From: DASZQY01 sp963843565
GTDB taxonomy: Bacteria > Pseudomonadota > Alphaproteobacteria > Rhizobiales > Kaistiaceae
Direction: 5' to 3'
NCBI GenBank assembly: GCA_963843565.1
Contig: CAWJKY010000003.1
Coordinates: 1,178,001 to 1,242,000, forward strand
DNA length: 64,000 nt
Shown piece by piece: positions 8,596 through 19,937 of the stretch. The stretch's first letter is position 1. Every line of letters begins with the position of its first letter. The notes beneath the pieces were generated by a model that made no database searches, had not been told where the DNA came from, and saw nothing but the letters and a program-made list of their open reading frames with translations. Both the position numbers and the translations under genes were made by a program.

Positions 8596-9621
8596 ATGCG
8601 CTACAAGCCTCTCGGCGGTACGGGCCTGCTCGTATCGGAAATCTGCCTCGGCACCATGACCTTCGGCGGTCGCGGCCAGATGTGGACCAACATCGGTCAG
8701 GTCGAGCAGCAGACCGCGGACCGCATCCTCGCCCGCGCGCTCGACGCCGGGGTCAACTTCATCGATACCGCCAACGTCTATTCCGAGGGCCTGTCGGAAG
8801 AGATCACCGGCAAGGCCATGGTCAACTCCGGCCGGCCGCGCAGCGACTTCGTGCTCGCCACCAAGGTGCTCGGCGCCACCGGCAAGGGGGTCAATGACCG
8901 CGGCGCCTCGCGCGGCCACATCATGGACGCGGTCAAGGCGAGCCTGAAGCGGCTCGGCACCGACTACATCGACCTCTACCAGATCCACGGCCAGGACAAC
9001 CTGACGCCGGTCGAGGAGACCGTGCGAGCGCTCGACGACCTCGTACGCCAGGGCTACGTGCGCTACGTCGGCTGTTCGAACTGGGCGGCGTGGAAGATCA
9101 TGCAGGCGCTGGGCATCGCCGACAGCCACGGCTGGAGCCGGTTCGCCTCGCTGCAGGCCTATTACACGATCGCCGGGCGCGACCTCGAGCGGGACATCGC
9201 GCCGCTGCTCGCCGACCAGAAGGTCGGCCTGATGGTGTGGAGCCCGCTGGCCGGCGGGCTGCTCTCCGGCAAGTTCGACCGCGACGGCAAGGGACCGGAC
9301 GGGGCGCGACGCGTCAGCTTCGACTTTCCGCCGGTCGACAAGACGCGCGCCTTCGACTGCGTCGACGCCATGCGCCCGATCGCGGCCGCACACGGGGTTT
9401 CGGTGGCGCGGATCGCGCTCGCCTGGCTGTTGCACCAGCCGTTCGTGACCAGCGTCATCATCGGGGCGCGCGACACCGACCAGCTCGACGACAACGTGGC
9501 GGCGGCCGACGTGACGCTGAGCGCCGACGAGCTCGCTACACTTGCCAAGGTGAGCGCGCTGCCGCCGGAATATCCCGGCTGGATGATCGAACGGCAGAGC
9601 ACGGGCCGCATCCCCGGCTGA
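8596..9621 (+). CDS. aldo/keto reductase
   Basis: A 341-residue NADPH-dependent oxidoreductase with the (beta/alpha)8 AKR pattern. Asp57 and Tyr62 (FIDTANVYSEG) and Lys90 (LATK) form the catalytic set, with the His in YQIHGQD completing the tetrad. The C-terminus has the cofactor loop signature (SVIIGARDTDQLDDN). It resembles the YajO/Tas-like subgroup. The natural carbonyl substrate is not predictable. Monocistronic by spacing. Confidence 0.9.
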   Translation: MRYKPLGGTGLLVSEICLGTMTFGGRGQMWTNIGQVEQQTADRILARALDAGVNFIDTANVYSEGLSEEITGKAMVNSGRPRSDFVLATKVLGATGKGVNDRGASRGHIMDAVKASLKRLGTDYIDLYQIHGQDNLTPVEETVRALDDLVRQGYVRYVGCSNWAAWKIMQALGIADSHGWSRFASLQAYYTIAGRDLERDIAPLLADQKVGLMVWSPLAGGLLSGKFDRDGKGPDGARRVSFDFPPVDKTRAFDCVDAMRPIAAAHGVSVARIALAWLLHQPFVTSVIIGARDTDQLDDNVAAADVTLSADELATLAKVSALPPEYPGWMIERQSTGRIPG

Positions 9622-9660
9622 CGGGCGGCGCCCTCTTTTCGGCGCCTTCGGGCTCCATGT

Positions 9661-9684
9661 GGTCCCCGGCTTCGACCGGGGACC
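9661..9684. repeat. perfect hairpin overlapping the leader of the phosphodiesterase gene
   Basis: GGTCCCCGG and CCGGGGACC form a 9-bp perfect stem around the loop CTTCGA. The right arm ends four bases before the start codon of the next gene and contains its only purine-rich Shine-Dalgarno-like tract (GGGGA). It looks like a REP-type intergenic palindrome, and it could mask ribosome access when folded. Confidence 0.6.
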
Positions 9685-9688
9685 ATCC

Positions 9689-10675
9689 ATGCGCCGCTTC
9701 TTCCGCTTCCTGCGTATCGCGGGGCTTGTCGCACTCGCGGCAGCGATCGTCGTTTTCGCGCTCAACACCAGCCTGTTGGCACCGGCGCCGAGCGCCAGGC
9801 CGCTCATCATCGCGCACCGCGGACTCGGCCAGACCTTCCATCGCGAAGAGATCACCGCCGCGACCTGCACGGCGAGCCGCATCTTCCCGCCGGAACATCC
9901 TTATCTGGAAAACACCATCGCCGGGTTCCAGGCGGCGTTCGCGGCGGGCGCCGACATGGTCGAGTTCGACGTCCATCCGACCACGGACGGGCACTTCGTC
10001 GTCTTCCACGACTGGACGCTCGATTGCCGCACGGACGGCACGGGCGTCACCCGCGAGCACACACTCGCGCAACTGAAGGCGCTCGACATCGGCTACGGCT
10101 ACACGGCAGACGGCGGCAAGACGTTTCCGTTTCGCGGCAAGGGCGTCGGGCTGATGCCGACGCTCGACGAGGTGCTCGCGACGTTTCCCGACCGGCGGTT
10201 CCTCATCAACATCAAGAGCGACGACCCGGACGAGGGCAAAGGGCTGGCGGCGGCGCTGGCGGCTTTGCCGGACGCGCAGCGGGCCCTCATCCAGGTCTAT
10301 GGCGGCGGCAAGGCGATCGACGCGCTCGCAACCGCCCTCCCCGACGTGACGGTGCTGGGCACCGATGCGGCGAAGCGCTGCCTCATCAACTACGAGCTGA
10401 CCGGCTGGCTCGGGATCGTGCCGGAGGAATGCCGGCGCACGCTCTTCATGGTGCCGGTCGACTACGCGCCCTACGCTTGGGGTTTCCCGAACCGGCTGAC
10501 GGCGCGCCTCGCCGCCGCTGGCACGACGGTCGTCTTGCTCGGCGCCTACGACGGCAGCGGATTCTCCAGCGGCATCGACACCGTGGCGGAGCTGGCGAAG
10601 GTTCCGGCGCGTTTCGACGGGATGGTGTGGACCAATCGGGTCGACCGGATCGGCCCGGCGCTCGCGGTGCGCTAA
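9689..10675 (+). CDS. glycerophosphodiester phosphodiesterase family protein
   Basis: 328 residues. One N-terminal hydrophobic segment (residues 8-26) anchors or exports the protein. The GDPD domain starts at IIAHRG (H43-R44-G45) and continues with ENTIAGF, EFDVHPTTDGHFVVFHD (metal and acid-base residues) and NIKSDD. By family it hydrolyses glycerophosphodiesters to glycerol-3-phosphate and an alcohol. Homologues of this type carry an insert between HRG and ENT, as here. ATG 9689 gives a normal membrane segment; ATG 9659 lies inside the hairpin and is less likely. Confidence 0.85.
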   Translation: MRRFFRFLRIAGLVALAAAIVVFALNTSLLAPAPSARPLIIAHRGLGQTFHREEITAATCTASRIFPPEHPYLENTIAGFQAAFAAGADMVEFDVHPTTDGHFVVFHDWTLDCRTDGTGVTREHTLAQLKALDIGYGYTADGGKTFPFRGKGVGLMPTLDEVLATFPDRRFLINIKSDDPDEGKGLAAALAALPDAQRALIQVYGGGKAIDALATALPDVTVLGTDAAKRCLINYELTGWLGIVPEECRRTLFMVPVDYAPYAWGFPNRLTARLAAAGTTVVLLGAYDGSGFSSGIDTVAELAKVPARFDGMVWTNRVDRIGPALAVR

Positions 10676-10760
10676 CCGCCGGCGTTGGTGGCGTTGACTT
10701 GCGCATTTGCGGCGGATTCGCGACGATGCCTCAAGTTCGGCGTGCACAGGAGATCTGAGG

Positions 10761-11606
10761 GTGGCCTTCCCGACGCCAGACGTGTGGCATCGCGATACCG
10801 CCGATGCTCGCCGCGACGAGAGAAAGAGGGGGGCCAGCCCCACATCTTACTTCTTCACGCAGGGCCAGTCTCTCGTGCTGGCCGCTAGCTACTTCAGTGA
10901 CGATCGTCTAGCTGTCGCCGCTCGCGGCGGAGTGGCACTGAAGCACCGTCATAGAATCCAATTGGCTTTGTTTGGCCAGCTAATGGCCTCGTTCGAGTAC
11001 ATGTTGAAAGACTTCGTCGCCAAGGAGATCGACGCATCGACGCTCTTGGATGAGCGCATCCTGAAAGAAAAGTGGATCGGCGTTGACACTGCGCGGATAC
11101 TGGCGGTGCGCAACGCTACCTCAACACCAGGTGCTATGCTGGTGCACGCGTCGCAAGGCTGGCACGCGCCCCGCACAGTCAACGACCGATACGTGGCCCT
11201 CTTTGACCGAACGCCGATAAGTAATACCGAAACCAGCACGCTAGACAAGCTGTGGGTGCTACGGCACTCGGTGGCGCACAATGCGGGCTACGTCACCCAA
11301 TACGACGCCACTCGAATTGGCTCAACCGACCTGCAGGATGACGTCGCAAACGTCGATGCAGAATTCATAAGAGAGACGTTTGAGTTCTTGAGGCCAATTG
11401 CACGGCGTGTAGCAGACATTGGCAACGCGCTCTTGATCAGTTGGCTCCACACAGTCGGAGCGACAAAGGATTTCGAGCGGGACAGACCTACCTACCAGGC
11501 CCTCAAGCAATTGAGCGCGTACGTCGAAAGTAGAACGCGAGAGCTTCCCGAAATGAGCGAAGCGACCTACGAAGCCGACTTCGATGCAGCGCAAGTTGCA
11601 AATTAG
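10761..11606 (+). CDS. HEPN-motif protein, putative RNase or defence-related, low-GC
   Basis: 281 residues, no recognised named family. Helical throughout. It carries the HEPN catalytic signature R-x4-H at R168-H173 (LRHSVAHN), followed by AGYVTQ; the long helix LFGQLMASFEYMLKDF fits the first HEPN helix. HEPN proteins of this kind are often metal-independent RNases in toxin or abortive-infection systems, but function here is inferred from the motif only. GTG 10761 is chosen because AGGAG lies eight bases upstream. Base composition is clearly lower in GC than both neighbours, suggesting acquisition. Its stop overlaps the convergent antiporter stop by four bases. No partner antitoxin is adjacent. 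Confidence 0.55.
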   Translation: MAFPTPDVWHRDTADARRDERKRGASPTSYFFTQGQSLVLAASYFSDDRLAVAARGGVALKHRHRIQLALFGQLMASFEYMLKDFVAKEIDASTLLDERILKEKWIGVDTARILAVRNATSTPGAMLVHASQGWHAPRTVNDRYVALFDRTPISNTETSTLDKLWVLRHSVAHNAGYVTQYDATRIGSTDLQDDVANVDAEFIRETFEFLRPIARRVADIGNALLISWLHTVGATKDFERDRPTYQALKQLSAYVESRTRELPEMSEATYEADFDAAQVAN

Positions 11607-13336
11607 CCGTCCACCTTGCCGGCGCGGCGTCTGATCTCCGTCTCGCGCTGGACGGCGAGGCGCGCATCGACCGTCTCGTCGGGCAGGCCGATCCCGGAAA
11701 GCACGCGGCCGGCGAGCTGAAGGCTGCCCTCCAGCGCCTCCGGAACGACGTTGCTGGCGCCGACCTCGGTGAGGCGGCGGGCGTGGTCGGCGTCCAGGGC
11801 GCGGGCATGGATGGCGGCGTGCGGCCAGGCGGCGCGGATCGCCTTGACCATGCGCTCGGCCGCCGCCGGGGCGTCGGGCGTGACCACGAAGGCGCGCGCC
11901 GCCCCGCCGCCGACGCGCTCCAGAATCTCGCGGCGGCTGGCATCGCCATAGAAGACGAGCCGCCCGTCGCGGCGCTTCTCGGCGACGCGGGCGGCGTTCA
12001 TGTCGACGGCGACATAGGGAATCTGCTCGGCGTCGAGGACGCGGGCGACCATCTCGCCGACGCGGCCGAAGCCGCCGATGACGACGTGATCGTGAAAGGC
12101 CGGCGCGTCGCCGACGCCGTGCTCGCGATCGTCCCGACGCGCGGCAAGGCGGGAGGCGAGCCTGCGCCCGCCGGCCGCCAGCAGCGGCGTCGCCAGCATC
12201 GACAGGGCGGCGATGGTGACCGCCGCCTCCAGCACCGGAGCGCTGATCAGATCGGCACCGCGGGCGAGCGTGAAGACGACGAAGGCGAACTCGCCGGCGC
12301 CGGCCAGCACGAAGGCGGACTCCACCACCACCGGGAACGGCACCCGGAAGAGGCTGCCGGCGGTGCCCATCGCGACGATCTTCAGCACCACCAGGACGAC
12401 GACCAGCGCCAGCACGACCGGCAGGGTGTGGGCGAGCGCCACCACGTCGATGCTCATGCCGACGGTCATGAAGAAGAGGCCGAGGAGCAGGCCCTTGAAC
12501 GGTTCGAGGTCGACCTCGAGCTGGTGTCGGTATTCGTTGTCGCCAAGCAGGATGCCGGCGAGGAAGGCGCCGAGCGCCGCCGACAGGCCGAGGGCGGAGG
12601 TGGCCAGCGCCGTGCCGATGGCGAGGAACATGGCGATGCCGACCGCGGTCTCGCGGCTGCCGGTGCCCACGGCAAGGCGCATGAGCGGCCCGACCACGAA
12701 GCGGCCGACGACCACGATGATCGCGACGCCGGCGACGGCGAAGAGAACGGCGCGGCCGATGGCGCCGGGAAGCGCGGTCTCGGCGCCGGTAAGCAGCCCG
12801 ACGACGATGACCACCGGAACGACCATCAGGTCCTGAAACAGCAGCACGGCGAGCGACAGGCGGCCGGCGGGGCTGGCGAAGCGGCGCGCCTCGATCAACA
12901 CCTGCGAGCCGACCGCGGTCGACGACAGGGCGAAGGCCAGCGAGACGACGAGCGCCGCGGCGAAGCTGCGGGTCAACCAGACGACCACCACGAGGATCAG
13001 CGCGGTGGCGATCACGAACTGCGCCGAGCCCGCCCCGAACACCAGGCGCCGCATCTGCCACAACCGGTCGAAGGAGAACTCCAGCCCGATCAGGAACAGC
13101 AGGAAGAGCACGCCGAGCTCGGCGAACGGGCCGACCTGCTCGACGCCGGAGATTGTGACCACATCGAGCCACGGGAAGACACCGACCAGATGGCCGAGGC
13201 CACCGGGACCGAGCAACACGCCGGCGACCAGGAAGGCCGGCACGACGCCCACCCGGAAGCGGCCGAGCAGCGGCACCAGCACGCCCGCGGTGGCGAGCAC
13301 GATCATCAGGTCCCTGAGCCAGGTGCTGTCGAACAT
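11603..13336 (-). CDS. Kef-type monovalent cation:proton antiporter with RCK domain
   Basis: 577 residues. About residues 1-390 form 12-13 membrane helices of the CPA2/NhaA-fold family (FALSSTAVGSQVL and LGAFLAGILLGDNEYRHQLE are typical). A TrkA-N/RCK domain follows, with Rossmann loop GGFGRVGE at 421-428 and acidic strand end VAVDMN. By family it mediates glutathione- or nucleotide-gated K+/H+ exchange. ATG 13336 begins FDSTWLRDLMIVLA, the first helix. It lies 85 bases downstream of the K+ channel gene on the same strand, so the two may be co-expressed in potassium or pH homeostasis. Confidence 0.9.
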   Translation of the reverse strand: MFDSTWLRDLMIVLATAGVLVPLLGRFRVGVVPAFLVAGVLLGPGGLGHLVGVFPWLDVVTISGVEQVGPFAELGVLFLLFLIGLEFSFDRLWQMRRLVFGAGSAQFVIATALILVVVVWLTRSFAAALVVSLAFALSSTAVGSQVLIEARRFASPAGRLSLAVLLFQDLMVVPVVIVVGLLTGAETALPGAIGRAVLFAVAGVAIIVVVGRFVVGPLMRLAVGTGSRETAVGIAMFLAIGTALATSALGLSAALGAFLAGILLGDNEYRHQLEVDLEPFKGLLLGLFFMTVGMSIDVVALAHTLPVVLALVVVLVVLKIVAMGTAGSLFRVPFPVVVESAFVLAGAGEFAFVVFTLARGADLISAPVLEAAVTIAALSMLATPLLAAGGRRLASRLAARRDDREHGVGDAPAFHDHVVIGGFGRVGEMVARVLDAEQIPYVAVDMNAARVAEKRRDGRLVFYGDASRREILERVGGGAARAFVVTPDAPAAAERMVKAIRAAWPHAAIHARALDADHARRLTEVGASNVVPEALEGSLQLAGRVLSGIGLPDETVDARLAVQRETEIRRRAGKVDG

Positions 13337-13421
13337 CGATCCCGACGCAAGTCTTTCGATTCGCCCCACAGGTACCACGAAAAAACGGACGATCGGGGGC
13401 GGCGCCGGCGGACGGCCCGGG

Positions 13422-14693
13422 CTACGCCGCGCCGGTGATGTCGGGGCTGTCGGAGTCGTCCGGCCCCAGCTCCTGTTCGAGCATGTCGCCATGGGAGCCC
13501 ACGACGTTTTCCTTGAGGCGCTTGTCGGCAACGCCGCGCACGCGCTCGGCCAGGCGCGGATTGCGCGCGATCAGATCGTGGAGATCGTTGCCGTCGAGGA
13601 TGAGCAGGCTGGTGCGAATGACCGCCGTGACGGTCGCCGAGCGGCGGGTGCGGCGCAGCACCGCGATCTCGCCGAAGAACTGGCCGGCGGCGAGACGGAC
13701 GCGACGCTCGGGCAGCTCGATCTCGACCTCGCCGGAGGCGATGAAATACATCGACTGGCCGGCCTCGCCGCGCCGCACGATGGTGGCGCCCGCCTCGACC
13801 GTCTGGGCCGACAGAAGGCGGATGACCTCCGCGATCTCGCCGGCGTCGAGCCCGGCGAAGAGCGGCACGCGCGCCACCATCCCCCAGGTGACCACGAAAT
13901 CGCGGCGGCGGATTTCATCGGCGAAGGCGGTGGCGATGATACCGACGGGCAGCGCGATCAGGATGATGCCGGTCGGCATGGCGAGCCCGGCGAGGAACTT
14001 GCCGAGCGGGGTCACCGGAATGACGTCGCCGTAGCCGGTGGTGGTGAGCGTCGCGATCGCCCACCACATGGCATCGGGGATGGTGCCGAACTTCTCGGGC
14101 TGCACGGCGCCCTCGACCAGGTGCATGACCGTGCCCCAGACAAGCGTCGCGCCGAGCGCAATGACGCCGCACCCGAACAGGGCGCGACGCTCCGAATAGA
14201 GCGCATTGAGCAGGGAGCGCATGGCGGGCGAATAGCGCGCCAGCTTCAGGAAGCGGACGATGCGGAAGACGAGCAGGACGCGGAGATCGGTCGAGAAGAA
14301 CAGACCGACCCAGAAGGGCACGACGGCGAGCAGGTCGATCAACCCGGCGCCGCTCAGCACATAGACCAGGCGCACGCGCCACGGGCGGCGGCCGCTGGCC
14401 AGCGGATGGTCGGGCGCCACCCAGACCCGCAGCGCATACTCGACCGTGAACGCCACCAGCGACACGTATTCGATAATCAGGAACTCGGTGCCGTAAACGC
14501 CTTCGAGCGAGGGCACCAACTCCAGCACGATGTCCAGAAGGTTGAGCGCAATGAGCGCGATCAGGGTGCGATTGACGACGACGCTCAAGCGATCGTCGCG
14601 CGGCGCCAGCTCGAGGATCTCATGCAGGCGCCGGCGAAAGCGCGCCACGGCGATGGCGGCGCTGTGCCGCTTGCGGCGCGGCTTGCGGGTCAT
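13422..14693 (-). CDS. cyclic-nucleotide-gated potassium channel (MlotiK1-like)
   Basis: 423 residues with six transmembrane helices. An S4-like segment has Arg every third residue (RVLLVFRIVRFLKLARY, about 138-154). The selectivity filter TTTGYGD ends at D223. A C-terminal cyclic-nucleotide-binding domain spans about 275-390, with the phosphate-binding cassette QFFGEIAVLRRTRRSATV, where the cAMP-contacting Arg is expected. The domain order and length match the Mesorhizobium MlotiK1 channel. Located 58 bases downstream of alaS and upstream of the Kef-type antiporter, same strand. Confidence 0.92.
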   Translation of the reverse strand: MTRKPRRKRHSAAIAVARFRRRLHEILELAPRDDRLSVVVNRTLIALIALNLLDIVLELVPSLEGVYGTEFLIIEYVSLVAFTVEYALRVWVAPDHPLASGRRPWRVRLVYVLSGAGLIDLLAVVPFWVGLFFSTDLRVLLVFRIVRFLKLARYSPAMRSLLNALYSERRALFGCGVIALGATLVWGTVMHLVEGAVQPEKFGTIPDAMWWAIATLTTTGYGDVIPVTPLGKFLAGLAMPTGIILIALPVGIIATAFADEIRRRDFVVTWGMVARVPLFAGLDAGEIAEVIRLLSAQTVEAGATIVRRGEAGQSMYFIASGEVEIELPERRVRLAAGQFFGEIAVLRRTRRSATVTAVIRTSLLILDGNDLHDLIARNPRLAERVRGVADKRLKENVVGSHGDMLEQELGPDDSDSPDITGAA

Positions 14694-14751
14694 CCGGGAC
14701 GTGAGGCGCGCCGCGGCGTCGGTTCGCGTGCCATGGCCGCCCCTCCCCGCC

Positions 14752-17422
<2,671 letters not shown>

Positions 17423-17601
17423 CGCTTCGGCCGCCGGTGACAGGAAAACGGCCGCAATGCCTGCGACCGCGTGGCGGTTTTACCGCCCTGTCAGCGGCGC
17501 TGTCCAATTATTGTGACGGAACCGGCGGAAGCGGCCCGCAGAGGACGGCCGCACAGGACGCAAGAATGGTTGCCCGGCAGGCCGCCGCGGCCGGCCACAA
17601 A

Positions 17602-17631
17602 GGCGCGGCGCTGTGACGGGAGCGCCGCGCC
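17602..17631 (-). terminator. rho-independent terminator of recA
   Basis: A perfect 11-bp GC stem (GGCGCGGCGCT / AGCGCCGCGCC) with an 8-base loop, 16 bases past the recA stop. In the reverse-strand direction it is followed by TTTGTGG, a short U-tract. It should separate recA transcription from alaS. Confidence 0.7.
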
Positions 17632-17647
17632 GGAGGGAAGAGCGACC

Positions 17648-18742
17648 CTATGCTTCCGCCGCGTCGCCGGGATCCTCGCCGTCCTCACCGGGTTCGCTGC
17701 GATCGAGGAACTTCTCGGCGATCAGCCCGGCGTTGGCGCGGATCGCCTTTTCGATCTCGGCAGCGATCGTCGGGTTGTCCTTGAGGAACTGCTTGGCGTT
17801 CTCACGCCCCTGCCCAAGCCGCTGGCTGTCGTAGGAGAACCAGGCGCCAGACTTCTCGACGATGCCGGCCTTGACGCCAAGATCGACCAGTTCGCCGGTC
17901 TTGGAGATGCCCTCGCCGTACATGATGTCGAACTCGACCTGCTTGAACGGCGGGGCCAGCTTGTTCTTGACCACCTTGACGCGGGTCTGGTTGCCGACGA
18001 CCTCGTCGCGCTCCTTGATGGCGCCGATGCGGCGGATATCGAGGCGAATGGAGGCGTAGAACTTCAGCGCATTGCCGCCGGTGGTCGTCTCCGGGCTGCC
18101 GAACATGACGCCGATCTTCATGCGAATCTGGTTGATGAAGATGACCATGGTGTTGGAGCGCGAGATCGACCCGGTGAGCTTGCGGAGCGCCTGGCTCATC
18201 AGGCGGGCGTGGAGGCCCGGCAACTGGTCGCCCATCTCGCCCTCGATCTCGGCGCGCGGGGTGAGTGCCGCGACCGAATCGACCACCAGAATGTCGACGG
18301 CGCCGGAGCGCACGAGGGTATCGGTGATCTCGAGCCCCTGCTCGCCGGTGTCGGGCTGGGAGATGAGCAGGTCGTCGAGGTTGACGCCGAGCTTGCGGGC
18401 GTAGGTGGCGTCCAGCGCGTGCTCGGCATCGATGAAGCCGCAGATGCCGCCGGCCTTCTGGGCCTCGGCGATGGCGTGAAGGGCGAGCGTCGTCTTGCCG
18501 GAGGATTCCGGCCCGTAAATTTCGATGACCCGGCCGCGCGGCAGGCCGCCGATGCCGAGCGCGATGTCGAGGCCCAGCGAGCCGGTCGGCACGGTGGCGA
18601 CTTCGACCGGCTGCTCGTTCTTGCCGAGGCGCATGATCGAGCCCTTGCCGAAGCTCCGCTCGATCTGGCCGAGCGCGGCGTCGAGCGCCTTCGACTTGTC
18701 CATGGAACGTCCCTCGATGACCCTGAGCGGTGTGGCAGCCAT
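17648..18742 (-). CDS. recA: recombinase RecA
   Basis: 364 residues. The Walker A motif GPESSGKT, the DILVVDSVAAL Walker B strand, the L2 loop FINQIRMKIGVMFGSPETTTG and the KVVKNKLAPPFKQ segment are all present. It forms filaments on single-stranded DNA for homologous recombination and triggers LexA self-cleavage. ATG 18742 (MAATPLRVIEG) fits rhizobial RecA N-termini; ATG 18703 is the shorter alternative. The C-terminus is acidic as usual. A terminator follows, and a strong inverted repeat lies upstream. Confidence 0.98.
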   Translation of the reverse strand: MAATPLRVIEGRSMDKSKALDAALGQIERSFGKGSIMRLGKNEQPVEVATVPTGSLGLDIALGIGGLPRGRVIEIYGPESSGKTTLALHAIAEAQKAGGICGFIDAEHALDATYARKLGVNLDDLLISQPDTGEQGLEITDTLVRSGAVDILVVDSVAALTPRAEIEGEMGDQLPGLHARLMSQALRKLTGSISRSNTMVIFINQIRMKIGVMFGSPETTTGGNALKFYASIRLDIRRIGAIKERDEVVGNQTRVKVVKNKLAPPFKQVEFDIMYGEGISKTGELVDLGVKAGIVEKSGAWFSYDSQRLGQGRENAKQFLKDNPTIAAEIEKAIRANAGLIAEKFLDRSEPGEDGEDPGDAAEA

Positions 18743-18808
18743 TCGTCCAAGCTCCTTATTCGCCGGGGCGGCCGCGAAAGCCAATGGGGAAACTGCCGCG
18801 CCGCGCTG

Positions 18809-18838
18809 ATGAGAACAATGTACACGTTTTGTTCTCAT
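18809..18838. promoter_or_regulatory. inverted repeat upstream of recA, candidate SOS (LexA) operator
   Basis: Perfect 10-bp arms ATGAGAACAA and TTGTTCTCAT are separated by 10 bases. They lie 67-96 bases upstream of the recA start and 45 bases past the end of the Abi-like gene. Inside the repeat, GTAC-N7-GTTC matches the alphaproteobacterial LexA box GTTC-N7-GTTC at seven of eight fixed positions. The larger dyad is not the classic direct-repeat SOS box, so another regulator is possible. Confidence 0.55.
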
Positions 18839-18882
18839 GGTGCAAGGAGAACTTGTTCGCGGTCACTGTGGAGTTTGAAAAA

Positions 18883-19551
18883 TCACGGAGGAGACTTCCA
18901 GACATCCGGGAAGTTTGAAACCCGATCTGCATACATCCTTGACGCCGAGCACAATCCACCAAGGAGACCGAGTAACTCGTCGTACCGATCATCAAGAGGC
19001 AGATGAAATATAGGCTCATGGTGTGCCACTCGATTTCGCAGGATGCGGATTCTATCGCTCTTCGGCCCCGCTATGGCCCTCGTCAGCCCAGGTTCATCAG
19101 GGAATACCCGCGACAAGTTGTACTTCCAGACGAGCGGAAATTCATACTTCGCCGCCAACAATGACACCCAGAATCCAATCGACAGATCGGCTACGATCAT
19201 GTCTGTCGTAGGATTCTCGATGCCCCGATCTTTGCGTTGGCGCTGAATCGCCTCACGAATTTTGCGCTTGTCCTGCCCTTGAAGCGTGCGCAAGGCCCGC
19301 TTCTCATCATACGGCCAGTCATTACCAAACTTCCAACACATGAACCCGTTTAGCTTGTTGCGCAAAGCTATTTCCCAGACTTGAAGCGGGATAAAAAGCG
19401 ACTGAGCAAGTAAAGAGTTCCAGTGATACAGGTCTATTGCTCGAAATAGATCATTGCCGACAGCCGACATGTACTTGTTAAATCTTGGCGCGCTAATTGT
19501 GGCGCGAAATAGATTAACGGCTCGTTCATCTGTTCCAAAAATTGGTTGCAT
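18883..19551 (-). CDS. Abi-family (AbiD/F-like) HEPN protein, low-GC
   Basis: 222 residues of the Abi-like family associated with phage abortive infection. The N-terminal block is characteristic (SAPRFNKYMSAVGND, AIDLYHWN, PLQVWEIALRNKLN). The diagnostic C-terminal motif is LRNRVAHHEPIF, a HEPN R172-x4-H177 site, by family a probable RNase active site. ATG 19551 matches family N-termini; an in-frame GTG lies 66 bases upstream. GC is markedly lower than in recA or the beta-CASP gene, indicating acquisition. No antitoxin partner is adjacent; it points toward recA on the same strand. Confidence 0.75.
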   Translation of the reverse strand: MQPIFGTDERAVNLFRATISAPRFNKYMSAVGNDLFRAIDLYHWNSLLAQSLFIPLQVWEIALRNKLNGFMCWKFGNDWPYDEKRALRTLQGQDKRKIREAIQRQRKDRGIENPTTDMIVADLSIGFWVSLLAAKYEFPLVWKYNLSRVFPDEPGLTRAIAGPKSDRIRILRNRVAHHEPIFHLPLDDRYDELLGLLGGLCSASRMYADRVSNFPDVWKSPP

Positions 19552-19665
19552 GCTAGCAGCCGATAACCTATATTTGTGGCGTGAGCCTCGGGAAACGGTA
19601 ACTGCGCTTTGACGCACACCCCCTGGGGACGAGAATCAGAGCCAATTGCAAGTCATTGAAATATC

Positions 19666-19693
19666 GGGGGTGAGCTGGCAACGGCTCGCCCCC
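19666..19693. terminator. stem-loop after the 55-residue membrane gene
   Basis: GGGGGTGAGC and GCTCGCCCCC pair (one G-U in RNA) around an 8-base loop. On the plus side TTTT follows within a few bases; on the reverse side the sequence is GATATTTC. It could terminate the small reverse-strand gene ending at 19938. In the remaining 19552-19937 interval I see no gene or RNA. Confidence 0.45.
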
Positions 19694-19937
19694 ACTCTTT
19701 TAGGTTGCCCCCTGTCTTTCGCACAAGTCATTCGACCAGGCGGCACACTCTCAAATTGATCCACTACCCGACGAGCCGCTTCTTGTATGGGCCGGGCTTC
19801 CCCGGCTTCGATGCCCGCGCGTCGATCGGAGCAGCGATATCTTCCATCGACCACAGCCGCTCCGCAACGCCAGCGGCCATCGCCGGGCGCGGGCTGGGGC
19901 GAGCAGCGGAGAGCGACGCGCCGGCGCCCGACGGCGA

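Noticed and set aside
11783..13438. Long plus-strand frame opposite the Kef-type antiporter
   Set aside because: Low-complexity Asp/Arg/His/Gln-rich translation typical of an antisense shadow; the reverse strand encodes clear membrane helices and an RCK domain.
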